The notes: generated from the sequence alone by a model not told the origin. DNA of 64,000 bases from Sarcocystis neurona (GCA_000727475.1 KL647291.1:1062545-1126544); one strand, 5' to 3'. Shown: positions 23,139-35,814, counted from the stretch's first letter. Numbers and translations: made by a program.

Positions 23139-23541
23139 ATGAAAATACTTTGGTCGTTACAGCTTGCGGCGGCCCTGCGTGAGACACAAGGGACGCAATA
23201 CGTGAAACAAGGTCGACTGATTACACAAGTGCTTTCATATGTTTCAGTACAACACAGAGAGCAAGCGAAGCTTATTGCCTTGCTGCTGAATGCTTTTCCC
23301 TCACGTTTACGGCGTGTGCGTTCAGGAGTAAGTGAGAGCGAACCAGCAAATGGAGGCGCGTGAAGTTACGTTTTCGCACATCACCGACTTCGGTGTTTCC
23401 GAAGTTGTTCGCATTGTAACGTTTCTCCTCCATCAGCAAAAGAAGGAGAGCGTGAACGTAAGAGTGTTCTTCATCTCACCCTCACTAATCACTAATCTAT
23501 CTCAGGACCCCTTCACAGCAAAAAGCCCATGGAAAAATTAA
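23139..23541 (+). CDS. Small unknown protein, three-exon model
   Basis: Exon 1, 23139-23327 (63 codons from ATG, containing LITQVLSYVSVQHREQAKLI), ends at GTAAGT. Exon 2, 23347-23457 (VTFSHITDFGVSEVVRIV), ends at GTAAGA. Exon 3, 23506-23541, follows CTCAG and ends KSPWKN-stop. All junctions are phase 0, giving about 111 residues. Intron 1 would be only 19 nt (23328-23346), which is remarkable; if it is not spliced, the frame shifts and exon 1 ends at a stop 36 bases later. The product is predicted mostly helical. No family is recognised. More exons may lie upstream. Confidence 0.38.
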
Positions 23542-26480
23542 GTCGTTCTGATTCTCTGTTCGCTTCTGTCCCCCCCACTGCTCTCAACGAGGAACAACTC
23601 ACAGCGCAAAGAGACTGCTCAAAGACAGGGGTCTCTTGTGCTGCTCCGTCGTATCAGGCGCTGTTTTGCTGCATCGAAGGTTGCTGGTGAATCCTAGTTC
23701 TACGCCGGCGCCGCTTTTCCTCAACAACAAAGTAATTCGTTTGGAGAGCGTTAACGCTTCTCTTTCTCCCTTCACTGCTGCTTTGCCGAGTACAGATTTT
23801 CAGTTACGAAGCCGGCCATTTCCCCCGTGATATTTTACCCATCCCCTTTGATTCTCCGCCGCTGATTTCAGTTTCTCTGCCACTTCGTGGCGATTTCCCT
23901 CACTAAGTTGTCGCAGCTAGGAGAGAGAAGTAATGTGATTAGTTTGTTGCCACTCTGAACTCTTATTCTGGTTTCAAAGTAGAGAGACACGTGTCACGAA
24001 TCGAAGTGTATTACTATCTCGTCGTTTTCAGCCTTCCTTCTGGGCGCCTTCTGACACGTGCCTGGTAGACTGTCGAAAATGGCAGACGGATATGAATTGC
24101 GAGACGTGAACGCATCTCAAAGTTGCACGAATAACCGAGTGGGAAACAACCGCCTAGTGTAGGATTTGTGAAAGAGGGGATACGTTTTTTTGCCTTTTAT
24201 GGTGCAAATACCTTCAGGGGAAACAAGAGAAGCGCACCGCGCACACAACCCCTTGAACCTGTTCTTCACTGGGAACACAAACGTGTGTGTACCGCAACAG
24301 ACACCTGAGTGGTTATTAGTATATACCAGGGCAGCTGTGGGTGGAACGTTGTGTTCAATCTTGCGCGAAGCAGAGATGTACGGCTGACGCTTGGATCTAA
24401 GGGTGACGCAATCCCGTAGGCAGTCCGAGTTGTGGTTCCTCAGTTGTGCGTAGAGCGGCACACACTGCTGGAATTCTTGATGTGAATCTCTTACGCATGA
24501 ATCTTGACGGATATGCTAAGTTTGAGCAGAACTTTGCGAGGAGCTCATCTACTTACTCTATATCACGTCGCCGTTGGGAGGTTTAAAGGTAGGTTGCCGG
24601 AGGGTTGCAGCTGCAGAGAAAAGGTGAGCGACTTCGTGAGCATTCTGTGTTTGACACCGTACTACATCGTTACTCTTATTGACAGTCTCCGCTTCAGCGT
24701 GAGCATGTAGTAGCGTGGAGGTGGCCCTGTCTTATCCATTTTTGACGATCTGCAAGAATCGAGGCGCAACGGAGACGTGCTCGCGACTTCTCGAACCAAA
24801 AGGTGTCGGGTATGCTTAATTGCACACTCCTCGAAAAACACTATCCTCATTTTGAAGACATACGCATTTATTAAATGATAGGTTGTTCTCTGGCTACGTC
24901 CAGAGAACTGTTCCGCGATAGTCCGACCTTCCCACAAGAGCAATAGGTGGTTTCACCGCCTGCCAAGGGCCGTTAAAGTGTACACAGAGGAAGCATACCT
25001 TTTAGAAAAAGGTAGTGCACACCTTGCATGTACTCCCGGTAGGACTGCGCCATGGAAAAAGGTTTCTTCTCCAAGCGGTTACTGTGTCTCACAGTCCCTA
25101 CTCGTCCTCCAGCTGCACCATCGACGACCGAGGCACTCATCACCGCGCCTACACACACAAGTGGCATATGCGCGCGTTCTCCTTCCTCTCTTGTGTAAAA
25201 GACATGCACGTGTTGCTGCTGCCGCACGTCCGTGTAGCATGATTTGACGAGTGTCATACTGTACTCAGGTTCTTGTGTCCCCGTATCGGTACCTCTCAAT
25301 ACGACTAGTCTGCAATTTCACAGGGAAAGGATTTTCTGCTATACGGACTCTTTCGCGGTCGACAGCCCCCTTCTGGAGATATACACAAATGGGGCCACAC
25401 GAAGGTGCACTTCTGTCCTCTGCCACAACTTTCGTGTTGCAGAACAATCTGTAGGCACGACAGTGAATCTACACACACTACGTTGCAAAGGGGTAGTATG
25501 TGTTGTCTGTTGGCGTGTACGTGTGGTATAACGCAGATTTGAACTCTTTCATTGTGTTCAGTGTACACAAAGAAATGTCTGTGCGCGAAGCCATGGGTCT
25601 CACTTCGTCTGTCGTGAAAATACAAGTACGTGTGTACGTACAAGGATGTGTGCGTAACGAGAGCGCCAGGGAGCCTAAACTACACACGAACAGCGTGAAG
25701 AAGCCGACATGTAGGAGAACTCCGTGCGATATTTCGGAATATGAATCTTGCCTCTCCAAGGGTCCATGCGTACACTGGTGCGGCCACTAATCCGTCTGCA
25801 GGTGGACCTAGTATGCGCGCAATGTAAGGCATCCCCCCTCTGTTTGAATGGAAAGCACGTCTACCTGTCACTAGTTGCCTCTGAACCCATTCAAACAAGA
25901 AAGCGAGCACAGATGCTGAACCACGAGGCAAATACGCACGCCCTGAGATGGAGCTCCCTTGCTGTCGTCAACGCGGCGACGAATGCAACGAAAGTGGTAT
26001 TGTGCTCAGTTAGACTCGCGATGCGCTGGCCGATGTGCAGTCTTACTTTACTCCAACGTCTGTACACATGTGTCTGTCAAGGCTTTACGAATAGTCGTGA
26101 GCGACCACGAAACACTAGTAGATGAGGGCTGAATTTGTGGCTCTCCGGCACGTCCCATCACAGCAGCTGGAGAGTTATCAGCTGCACGAGTCGCTAGACA
26201 CTAATCGTTGTCGGGGCGGGCAGCACGTGACAGCCGCGTCGGCGACACCGGAGGCACGACGAATTGTAGGAACCGAGTCCGCTACTACGAACGGTTGCAA
26301 CAAGTGCAGCATGGTCACACAGCGAGCTACTCGTGATGGAGGGAAGGTTCACGCGCTACGGTCTACGTAGCGGTCACCCCGAAAGGCATAGTTTGTGCAT
26401 CTGGAGAACGCTTGGCTGAACACTGCAACACCCACTTCCTCAGGTATTGTACCCCACGGCGCCTTTGTTTGTTGAGTTTT
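23542..26480. other. No confident gene
   Basis: Ordinary composition, no repeats. Adjacent plus-strand open frames (25244-25531, 25500-25790, 25748-26125) are each 90-125 codons, about the size expected by chance. The middle one ends in a Cys-rich stretch. Without transcript or homology evidence I call nothing here. Confidence 0.4.
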
Positions 26481-26506
26481 CCGAAGTCTTGGTGCCTCTG
26501 ACACTA

Positions 26507-28520
26507 CTACACGCACGGGTGCTGCTGGTCGTGGCGCCGCTCATCGTGCACCACAGCTGGAGTGTTGCTGTTGGTGGTGGTGACGCTCCAAGTTTGAGAC
26601 GATGCATTCCCCATATACGAGCGGCCCCAGTTAGCGACGTCGGTTTGCACTGTGGTTGCGGCTACCACTGCTCCTGCAGCTTTGGACAGCCTGCAAATAT
26701 GCTGTCCCAGCAGTGGCGCCGATGATAGCAGCGGGGGGGACGCGTCGCGCTCCGATCGCAACAGCAGCGTGACGGATCTGTCGCTGTTAAATACGGCAGC
26801 CAACGACCCACGTCCTGGTGCCCGGCAATGGTCGAAACCGGTGGTCTTGCGGTGTTCCTCGTGTTGTTGCGGCTGCATTGCCTCCCCCGTACCGCGTGAT
26901 CCCGAGTTCGTATTTGATCCCACTGCAGAAGTGCCCGTCGTAGTGGAGTAGCCGGGGGAGGTACTTACTACCCTTGACGACGGTTGCTCAAGCTGTCGTG
27001 AAAAATAACTGCAAAACTGCAACAGCGATAACTCTCGCTCCCTTGTCGAACGCCTCCCATTTTGACGGTTGTTGCATTCGGATCTTGCTCAGTACTTCGA
27101 CGTTGCAATACTCACAGTAGTGGCCACGAGTAGCGACACTGTCGGTGGTCGAGCCACTGTGCCTGTCCGCTTGTCGGAGAAATCCCCATTTCCAAAGGTC
27201 GTTCTTCCCATTGTAACAAGAACTAATCATATTTTCTCATGTTTTAACGTAATTCCTTCTTTTCACAATGAGACGCGGTGCAAGGGTGGCGTTATGTCTC
27301 CTCTTGTTCCTCTGGTGCAACTGCACGAGGATCATACGTTCCCACTCCACGGCTGGTAAGGTACACTGTCATTCCGTTTTGAAAGAGATAATGCAGCAAC
27401 GACAGGTACTCTCTCTCTACATGCAGTTCCTGGGTTTCACTTTCACCACATAATGCAGGAATAAATCTCCAATGCTCACGCTTTATATCTGCAGTATAGT
27501 GTAATAAGCTCGATAGTGGCGGCTGCGCTTCAGATGGGCCGTACACGAGGAGCTGCAGCTTTTGCAGCCGTTCTTCTGCCTTTGGCCCCACAGGACTTGT
27601 TGTTGTGGCAGGTTTGCTCGAAATATCGGATGCTGTACTGTCGTCGAATTGCTTGGGGCCGTACGCGCCCGCTGCAACCGTGGCCTGCCTGTGTGTCTCC
27701 ATCGCCGCCTGGCGTTTACCTACCTCCCGTTACCGCGTGTACGGTGGAGGGTTGATGTGCTGCCGCCGTTTCGCGATTAGGCTGATAGTGTCGCAGCTGC
27801 ACCTGCTGCCGTTGTGAGTGAACGCGCCGGTGCGACTGCTGGTACTCGTGGTTGGACGACATGCGCGTCGTAGTGTGGGAGTATGTGGGAGGCTGGCAGC
27901 TGGTGCCCATCTTCAGTACTTGCGGGCTCGTTTACTGCGCCCTTTTGATTGTCACTTGCTACGTAGAAGGTTCATTGTGGTCTTCTCGGTGTCCACCATC
28001 GTCCTACTGTTGTACACGGGACCGCCCCACCTTCCGCATGCTGTAGACATTAACTGTTTATTGTTTAAACTTTTGGTCGCTTGCAGCTGCTTTTGCCTTC
28101 TTCATCGCTGCGCAGGTTCAGTCCTCGTCTGTTACGCAGTTTGTTGCCGGTATCCCCAGTGCGGTGTGAAACCACTTACTGTGTGACTTCCCTCCTGGTG
28201 TATAGCTGGTCGGTACTGCACCGGCTACAGGTGCAAACCATCGTGTCGCTGCTGCTTCTGCTGGCACTGTTACTGCGGTAGCGGCGGCTCTTTCTGTTGT
28301 TTATGGGGGATGTGTTACGACAACATTCAAGCGTACTGCTGCCCTAGTACAGAAGCCATACGTGCCTCGTTACTTATCGTTTGTATCGGGTCGTGCCACA
28401 AGCGCTCTGACGCTGCCTACTACTGCGTGCGCTGCTTCATCCTCTGCTGACATGCTGGTAGCTGGTGCTTCCCTGCGTCACCGCGTTTTTCGCGCACGGC
28501 ATGCGAAGCCTGCTGCTGTT
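26507..28520 (-). CDS. Possible minus-strand gene, Gln/Thr/Ser-rich fragments
   Basis: On the minus strand CAG-type triplets predominate and protein-like pieces succeed one another: about 28465-28375 (SAEDEAAHAVVGSVRALVA), 27910-27716 (Gln/His-rich), 27702-27292 (136 codons, including ERLQKLQLLVYGPSE and LHYLFQNGMTVYL) and 27022-26507 (171 codons, Ser/Thr/Gln-rich). The pieces at 27716 and 27702 are nearly adjacent in different frames, so there is either a frameshift or unrecognised splicing. I could not join them. The plus strand is also open at 26652-26951. The function is unknown. Confidence 0.25.
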
Positions 28521-28599
28521 ACATGCGCAGATGTGCACTTGCGTGTCGTCATCTGGTGGTAAGTCAAACTGCGTCTAACGCTGCTGCTGTTTCGATCAC

Positions 28600-29880
28600 C
28601 GGTGCCAGCAGGTTCGACTTTCCTCCCTCGGCTTGCTGCATGTAGAATGCACCTTTTTTGTAGTACTGTTCAGTGTGCACCTACAGCTGCATAATTTACT
28701 TTCGTGTGTGGCCGCCCGTTTTCATCTTGTTCGCTCTCATGGAAGGTGTCAGCGCATCGGTCGTCTAAACCCCTGGATGCTGCTTACCGTGCTACTGAGT
28801 AGAAAAGTACGCGTGTTTTGACGTGTGGGACGCCCTCAGTTTGTCGCATGCGTATGCAGGCTCCCATGTATATACACTTGCGAATACACAAAAGTGCACG
28901 CACGCACGCACACAGTGCCGACGCATTTGTAGCACTTTGAGCAAAATCAAGAGGAGTGACACGGCATCACCAGTGCACCTGAGGTTGTAGTGGTTTGGAG
29001 TGAAGTGCAGTACTTCGGTCGCAGAGGCACGTGGGTAGACTCAAATTAGATCGAGAGTGCATGAGTACGCACGACTGTGTGTCGTGCAGAGGATAGCGTA
29101 TGTCAGTAGTGGAAGTACTTGTTTTTCTAGTGTACGACCGCGTCGTGTTTAGCGCGGTGTGCCTTTGTGATGCGTGCCACGTTTGTTTCCGAGTCGCTGG
29201 TCGCGTTTGATTTGTGATGGTGGATGTCAGTGCTCCTACTTGATCGACCTCATATTTGCCAGCAACCACAGTTGCGGAAACGTCTTGTGTATGATATGTT
29301 TGCTTTTCTTGCGAGGACTTCTACGGAAGATCGTCGTAGCGTCCGAACTGCATATGCATTGTATCAACGCCGTTACTCGTGTATGTCTAAAGTGCCGGAT
29401 TTCCACGGTGATTTCGCTGGCTTCGTGGTCGTGCTGTTATCTTGCAACAAGTGAATAAGCACTTTGCTTACAGGAGATGTTCCCAAGAAGTCCCGGGACT
29501 GCAGCAAACGTCATGCACTCAAAGCAACGTCTGGGGTTGTGTGGCTAATGGATTTTGTGTGCCTTTCTTCGCCTTTCCTCGGACACCAATTTTACTTGCT
29601 TAGTGAAGTCAGCAGGGGTGTGAGTCACCAAGAATACTACGGCACATTGACGCGGTGCACCCATAGACAGAACATCTCCAGGTCAAGAGATGTTCTGTGT
29701 GACCCATTTGGTAGTTACTGTTTCTGCTTGGACGTCTGTGGTTGAAAAAAGCATTCGTTTCGTATATGGTGAGAAGATTTATTCAAAGTCGTACTCGTAT
29801 CATTTATGTAGATTCGTTTTGTTTGTAAATATGTGTGTGTGTGTTTGCGCATGTGCGTCTGCCTGTCCGTCTGTCCTCGC
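28600..29880. other. No confident gene
   Basis: Repeat-poor, with a short GCAC run near 28893. A plus-strand frame at 29224-29454 contains KRLVYDMFAFLARTSTEDRR followed by a basic patch. It could be an exon upstream of the gene at 29902, but no phase-consistent join was found. Confidence 0.35.
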
Positions 29881-29901
29881 GTACATGTAGACGCAGTGCA
29901 G

Positions 29902-31606
29902 GCGCGAAATGTGGCATCGGATTCCTCAGGAGAAACTTCTGAATCAGAGGGAGAATCAGGAAAGAACTCGTTTCCCTATGATAAGTTTGAAACCATGTTT
30001 TATAAGTTAGCTGAAGAGATGGGACTGCACACTGAAGGCGATGAAGCGGAGCTGCACACCGCTTTGGAGAAGCTGTTTACCGGTATCCCTGAGACTGTTT
30101 CACAACGTAAGGAGCCGAACAGTCCACAACCCATCCTTTGTGTGGAAACTGGAACTGGCCGATGAGCTCACATTCAACTACTATGAATGCGCCTGCGACG
30201 TAGTTAATTCATCTCAAGACTGGTAATCGTTTTCACCCCGTTGTCGAACATCCCGTGTGGCGTGTTCGCCTGCTCCGCGTGCGCATTGCAAATGTTGAAA
30301 AACATATTCGCGTATTCTGGCCGCGGGTGGGACGTTAATGGACAGTGTGCCGAATATTAATGAGCTACCTCTGCTGGTGACGAATGTGAGCGCGTGGATT
30401 GCCACGCAAAAGGAATGGGATGCACCTCGTAGGGAAGAGCCAGAAAGAATTTGCCCGTTGTTTAGGAAAGCCGGTCGTACAGCGAGTGAAGGCGAAGTGG
30501 CAACACACGCAGAATCTGAAACCAGTTGTTTCTCACGTGGGCGTATAGGGAGAGAACTCATTCGGGCTTCCGGAGTTTTCCCATGGGTGAATTGAGAGAT
30601 TTTTGTGCGAAACGCATAGCATTACCACCGTAGTCGTGTAAGCCGAGCGACGATGCGGTTTCGGCCGCCCCGTGGGCTGCGGCTCAAGTGAATGTAGAGG
30701 CGATGTCAGTCGATTCTCGCGTACACGCCCTATCGTGTGCAGCTGAGGATTTAGTGCCAGTAGTGATTCCTTTTTGAGAGACAACGCGCTGGCTTCACAG
30801 ATTCCTTCGAGGCCGTGGATGTACAAATCTGGTAGGCAGACGGAGTGAACGCTGCTTGAGGAGCGCTCGTGCGGCTGCGGGCTTGTATTTCGATTGCGGC
30901 GTGTACTACGTGCATGTGGTGCTGTTCAGGAGGCAAGGCTGTACCGCAGATCCACCAAGGGCTGCTGAAAAAGATGCTTGCGGCAAAAATGGAGCGCCAG
31001 AGTGCCGGTCAACAATTCGACTTTGCCGCTTTTATGAAAGAATTTAGCAGCGCGATGGTAAGGAACTGTAATTTGTTGAATGCTTACTCCCGCTCCAGGC
31101 GTGTTCACGCGTTGTGAGACCATGCACGTGATTCAGTTATCTGCTGTGTATGTATCCACATGTGTCACATCACTGGGACGTATCTGTGGTGGGTTTCTAC
31201 AGGTGCTTGTAGTAGTGATTGTGTTGCAAGAAGTTTGGTCGTGGCAGAGTAGAGTGAGACATGGTAGGTCGGTGCTCGTTAGGAGCTTAGTTCTTCGTGA
31301 TTTCTCATGTGACGTGTGGTGGCGACCCAGTGGATGTTTTTGTTTACACCGTATCTAAAGTGTGTGAGCGGAGGGGGACATTTAGTGTGTCTTCTGTAAT
31401 ACGTTGTGCGTTGTTTACAGAAACACCTTCAGGACTTCAGTCCTGAGAAAGGGGCTTCGCCGGCAGATGCGCTACAGCAGCTTGCACAGCTTACAAAAAC
31501 ATGGGTTTCCCCAGAGGGAATGGTCGGCATGCAAAAATATATGGAACAGGCAGCCCGTGTTTTGAAAGATTTTCTACCCGCACTGAGTGCTGATGATGAG
31601 TTGTAA
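29902..31606 (+). CDS. Unknown acidic/helical protein, three 3' exons
   Basis: Exons: 29902-30106 (acceptor GTGCAG, donor GTAAGG, ends phase 1), 30930-31057 (acceptor CTGTTCAG, donor GTAAGG) and 31421-31606 (acceptor TTTACAG, stop TAA). All three junction phases agree, which is strong internal support. The product begins with a Ser/Glu-rich acidic stretch (SDSSGETSESEGESG) and continues as amphipathic helices: FETMFYKLAEEMGL, then KKMLAAKMERQSAGQQFDFA, then GMVGMQKYMEQAARVLKDFL, and the acidic end SADDEL. About 172 residues are visible; the 5' exon(s) are not found. No family is recognised. I considered and did not accept Pex19. Confidence 0.55.
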
Positions 31607-32930
31607 CTTAAAACGTGCGAGTGAGGGTTTGGTCTCGAATCATCCGGAGTCACAGTTGCAAGGTTACGAAGACGTCCAGTTTTGGCTGCAGTTGGAGACA
31701 CCGTTAATGCGTGCATGTGTGTATGAATACGGGTGTATTATTGCATGCTGTACGCATTAACAAGCGTATTTATATATGTGTGGGCGGAGTGCTGCGGTTC
31801 GGCTGCGGCATTGGGGGTACTGTCTGCGTCGTGCTCACTGTGGCATGAGGTCAGACTGTTCAAAGAATACAAAGGCAGTATGACACGCACCTTCAGTGAC
31901 GTGCCGTGGCAAAAGGTGGTTGGGGTTTACTGTCAAATGGCTGTAGCTGCCTAAGGGTGATGACAAAGCCGTTCCACGGAGTAGCTTTTTTAAAAGCCGT
32001 ATTCGGCGGTCTAGTCTACTGAAGATTATGTTCTTTTGGCTTCCGTATTTTGGTGAAGGCATACCCATCTCATCTTCCAGTTTTCAATCGAACTGTGTTG
32101 GATCAGCTGGATTTTTCGTGGGACGAGTACTGTGTCTAGAAGCGAGAATTGTATTACCTACAGTTTACTGGTAGCGCCGTAGTGATGTGAATTATTTTTT
32201 TGTATGCGTTGTTGTTGTGATCTTGATCGAGGCGGCTGCTATGTCAAAGTGACGCGCGGCGCTGGAAGTAATTTTCTCTTTTTGGGGCACCAGTATCAGT
32301 CTGCAATCCATGTAAAGGATCTACGTCATGTCAGAGCTTCCATCGGATACTTAGTGTAGGCATTGACAGTCAACTGTAGAATTCTGAATAGTGATACAAA
32401 GCATGTTTCCCTAACTAACATAATTCGTGGGCTTGAGGGGGATATGGCATGTAATCACTCTTTGGTGACCGTGCTTCTTGTGGTATGTAGGACCCGTGAT
32501 GCGGCACTGTAGAACGTGCACAGTTGGTGTAACTGTTGTAACCGTGCGTCTCTCCCTGTGCTGCTTGGAACTGCGCTTCCGCATATCGTTAGAGGTGGTT
32601 GGCAGGTTTGTGCAGTCGGGAAGTGGTAGTCGGCGAACGAAGCCTGTTCGTGTGGCAACGCGGGCGCAGTATCGGTACAGCTGTCACCGTAGAGTTCTTC
32701 CCGCCCAAGCGAGCAGCCCGCAGTGTAACTGTTTCCGAGATTGAGCTCGAAAATGTCCGACTGGACAATTTTGTGCTGTAGCGTCTAGCTGTTCTAGTAC
32801 TACTCTGGTACGTACACATTGTTGTTGCCCATGTCCAGCCGTTCTCAAAACCAACATACACATCAGTGCCCCAGCCTCTTGGATCCACCATGTTGTTCCA
32901 ACAGGCGTAGTATTTCCTTGCGAAGCCAGA
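31607..32930. other. No confident gene
   Basis: Repeat-poor. A short plus-strand frame ending at 32781 is beta-strand-like at its end (TAVTVEFFPPKRAARSVTV) but too short to call. Confidence 0.35.
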
Positions 32931-32936
32931 GGTGTC

Positions 32937-33623
32937 GTGCCATGCAAACTACACGAATATGCCAGGGGAAGTATCTACTCATGCTGGAGTTTTCAGGTGT
33001 ACATGAACTTCGTAGAGCCGATACAAGAGAGTCCACGTGCTGCTGTGTATCCCAACGCTACATGCACGTTGGACACGCCACCAGTGTGGTTCAAAAGGGC
33101 AGACCTCACGTGCTCTTCGCTGTGCGTGTGGCACGTTGTTACAACCGAGCATGCGCTGCACTCACACAAGTACGTACAGCGAATGGTACTGTTAATTTTT
33201 TTGCCTGTAATTACCCAGTCCTCGATATACAAACAATTCAGTTGTACGACTTTCAGCACACACTGCCGACCTGGGCTACAAGACTTCAGTCGGTGGGTGA
33301 ATATCTCAGGACGCTACAAGCGTTGCGACCAAATGATCTTTGTGAATCTGTTCGCCTTAAACTGCTGGCGTAACGTTAAGCGGACGTCGCAGAGAGCGAT
33401 GCGTTGCCTAATGCTCCGAAAGGGGGATCGCGTCCTTGGAGAGAGACACTTATGCTACACTTTACGTGAGACGCCATTTGGGGACGTCATCCCGTCCCCG
33501 TCCTCGTGCATCTCTGTTTACACGTACATACCCAGATACTTTCACGTCTGTAATGTGTGTACGCCATCCTTCAAATATTTATTATTAGGGCGAAGTTCAC
33601 ATTTGCATGGCGACGGGGCATGA
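32937..33623 (+). CDS. Candidate exon(s) of an unknown protein
   Basis: An open frame of about 228 codons without an ATG at its 5' end, longer than chance readily gives. A TTTTCAG acceptor at about 32997 precedes the protein-like stretch VYMNFVEPIQESPRAAVYP and a Cys/Trp-containing part. A second frame is open at 32819-33373 and reads YDFQHTLPTWATRLQSVGEY after a TTCAG at 33238, so splicing between the two frames is possible (for example from GTACAG after 33174, phase 0). Which reading is right cannot be settled. No domain is recognised. Confidence 0.3.
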   Translation: MPCKLHEYARGSIYSCWSFQVYMNFVEPIQESPRAAVYPNATCTLDTPPVWFKRADLTCSSLCVWHVVTTEHALHSHKYVQRMVLLIFLPVITQSSIYKQFSCTTFSTHCRPGLQDFSRWVNISGRYKRCDQMIFVNLFALNCWRNVKRTSQRAMRCLMLRKGDRVLGERHLCYTLRETPFGDVIPSPSSCISVYTYIPRYFHVCNVCTPSFKYLLLGRSSHLHGDGA

Positions 33624-33867
33624 GGAAGAACATGATGAAAAGCGGCACCATAAAAATTTTCAGCTCTCTGTAAACAAGAACACGCGCAAAATCGTGGTAC
33701 CTGTCGGAGCACGATAGGGACGCTCACATGAGGGTTACATTGGACGCACTTTCAAGGTTAACACGACACTGTGTGTCCAGAGTATTTCCTGCCTCATAAC
33801 CCATGTATTACTCGCTTATCTCACCCACCAGGCATCTCTCCCTCCAAAGAATTTCCATCCGATCTAC

Positions 33868-34257
33868 ATGGGTTGCTACACTTACTTGGTGTGCTCTATT
33901 CGCGCGGATGCACGTGTATGGGCACACCTGCACAATTGCACCGCTGCACGGTCTTACGAAAGCAGATTTTCAGGCAAGCATGCCTTTCTACACCCCTTCT
34001 TTCACACTGTTGTAGTTCTTGTGTCTGAAGAAACACCCATTATCAAAGTCTGGTGTACGGGAAGCAGCGTGCAGCTAGCTGCCTCCTTAACAGGCAGACT
34101 TGAGGTGGAAGGATGGGGGTGGTCTTTGTTGCTATACTGTCCTTTCGGCGCAGCTAGGAAAATCTCCACGTTGAGATGGGATGTGTTGGAAATACTGCGC
34201 CGGGCCGGCAGAATGTTCAAAACTGAGGGGACGGCGAGTGCTGTGAAAGTCAGCTGA
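33868..34257 (+). CDS. Candidate exon, unknown
   Basis: 130 codons open to TGA. The second half reads as alternating hydrophobic and charged segments (VVVLVSEETPIIKVW, then ARKISTLRWDVLEILRRAG). It could be a terminal exon. Length alone is not significant. Confidence 0.22.
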   Translation: MGCYTYLVCSIRADARVWAHLHNCTAARSYESRFSGKHAFLHPFFHTVVVLVSEETPIIKVWCTGSSVQLAASLTGRLEVEGWGWSLLLYCPFGAARKISTLRWDVLEILRRAGRMFKTEGTASAVKVS

Positions 34258-35492
34258 CGCCCAGCCTTCATACTTTCGTGAAGAAGCAACTTTCCTTAAC
34301 CGGATGCGACCGGTAAGCATAGTGCCGCGGTCACACTTTCCGTTTGCCGTGTTGTATCAAGCGATGTTGTGAATATATGCATTGAACCCTGGATGATGCG
34401 AAGTTGAGGAGTACGTGGTTGGCCCTAACTTTTTGGCTACCAAATGCTGCACAACCGTTCTTCTGCTCTCAGTATTGTCAAAGCAGAAGCGTTTTGTCCG
34501 TGGACCCCGATGAAGGGCTCCAAGGTACAATGACACGAGAGAAAATCGGGCACAAAGTTCCATTCGATGGCTTACTAATTGTATGTTCACCATTACGGCT
34601 GATCAGCTTTTTCCTGATTTGCCAGTGCACGCCTGGACCTACTCCCTCGAGCAAGTTCTATCATTCACTAGGTTTGGTGCAATACCTTCCAGTCGCAGGA
34701 TTTTTCATTTTGTGTAAAATGTGTACCACCGTTGCTGCATCCCTTTAAGTTCGATTAGCAGTACAGTGGGCATCAAGCCGTGACTAGTCCTGCGGCCGGT
34801 GCATAGCCTCCGGTTGCGAAGGGCAGAACGCTGGCTTCGATGTGGTGCCACAGAAGCGCGGAACCTCACACGGAGCCGATTTAAACACGTGGTTACGTCT
34901 TCACTGTTTTGTTGGTGGTATGTATAACCGGCCGTGGTGTAATGGCAGAGCCATTGCTCGCCGGGGGTGCTGGCGCGCTGCCATCCGCGCCACGTGCATG
35001 TTAGTGCAGTAGCTGCGTGCGCTTTTGGAACTACGTGAGTTTCCACACCAGCCCTTTTGCAGACGACGATTTCCCCACAGTTGCTCACATTTTCGGGTCT
35101 CTGCTCAGGCACTCGTGTGAGTCTGGACGCCCCGGATATCACGCATGTGCGTATGGTCATCGCTGGAACCGTCGGCGCCGATATACGTATGGAGAGAAAG
35201 GAAGGAGAGAGAGAGATGGCGCAAGATATTTGTACAGCTTTGAGGATATGATACATTTTTGCGAACAGCGAATATGTGAGTGACAAACGCCATACTTTTG
35301 CGGCGGGAAGACGAACGGAATACTGTGAGCCTATGTTTCAGTATTTTCGCTTTCGTGCCCACAGCCTTAAGTCACACGTCTGGGATTCACATAAAGCATC
35401 GTAGCTACTAAGGTGTGTAATCGTTTTACATGAGCCTTGTAATGGAAAACTTCGGTTCAGTCTATATGAGCGCAGATATCTCGGCTTGAGGT
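34258..35492. other. No confident gene
   Basis: Repeat-poor. Several competing plus-strand frames (34404-34748; two overlapping frames at 35017-35283) look protein-like. None has a decisive splice pattern. Confidence 0.35.
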
Positions 35493-35508
35493 ATGCACAG
35501 GAAGATTG

Positions 35509-35768
35509 CGCTGTATGTAGAAACGCCCTTGCTGGTACGAGGTTCTCTCAGGAAGGCTCTGCAAGACAAGGACGTCGCTGCAGGTGTGTGTATGTCACTT
35601 GTAGTGGATGCCGTTGTGCGTCCTCCATTACCAGACACGCTTTTGCGTGTCTGGCTTAACGTCAACACGCACCTCGAAAATGTCATGCGCTTCACACAGA
35701 CGGGTGCACACGTCTGTCCAGACAGCTGTACCTTCCTGGGTATGCTAGCGGCCGCTCAAGAACCCTAA
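35509..35768 (+). CDS. Candidate terminal exon, unknown
   Basis: Following ATGCACAG (ending 35508) an open frame reads KIALYVETPLLVRGSLRKAL, then a helical LLRVWLNVNTHLENVMRF segment, and stops at 35768. It ends 46 bp before the ATG of the CRAL-TRIO gene. That makes it either the last exon of a very close upstream gene or an unspliced leader of that gene. No family is recognised. Confidence 0.3.
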
Positions 35769-35814
35769 TTCTGTAGCGTGACGCAACTTTCTTCCGTATT
35801 TTTCGAAGCCGTCT

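Noticed and set aside
25500..25790. Cys-rich adhesive (thrombospondin-type) exon
   Set aside because: The Cys spacing and Trp positions do not match the thrombospondin type-1 repeat.
29902..31606. Pex19 (peroxisomal import receptor)
   Set aside because: Acidic start and helices are similar in general character, but the conserved C-terminal Pex19 motif and a CaaX end are missing.
34926..35000. tRNA-like stretch with GTGGTGTAATGGCAGAGCC
   Set aside because: It resembles an A box, but no B box or acceptor stem follows at tRNA distance.
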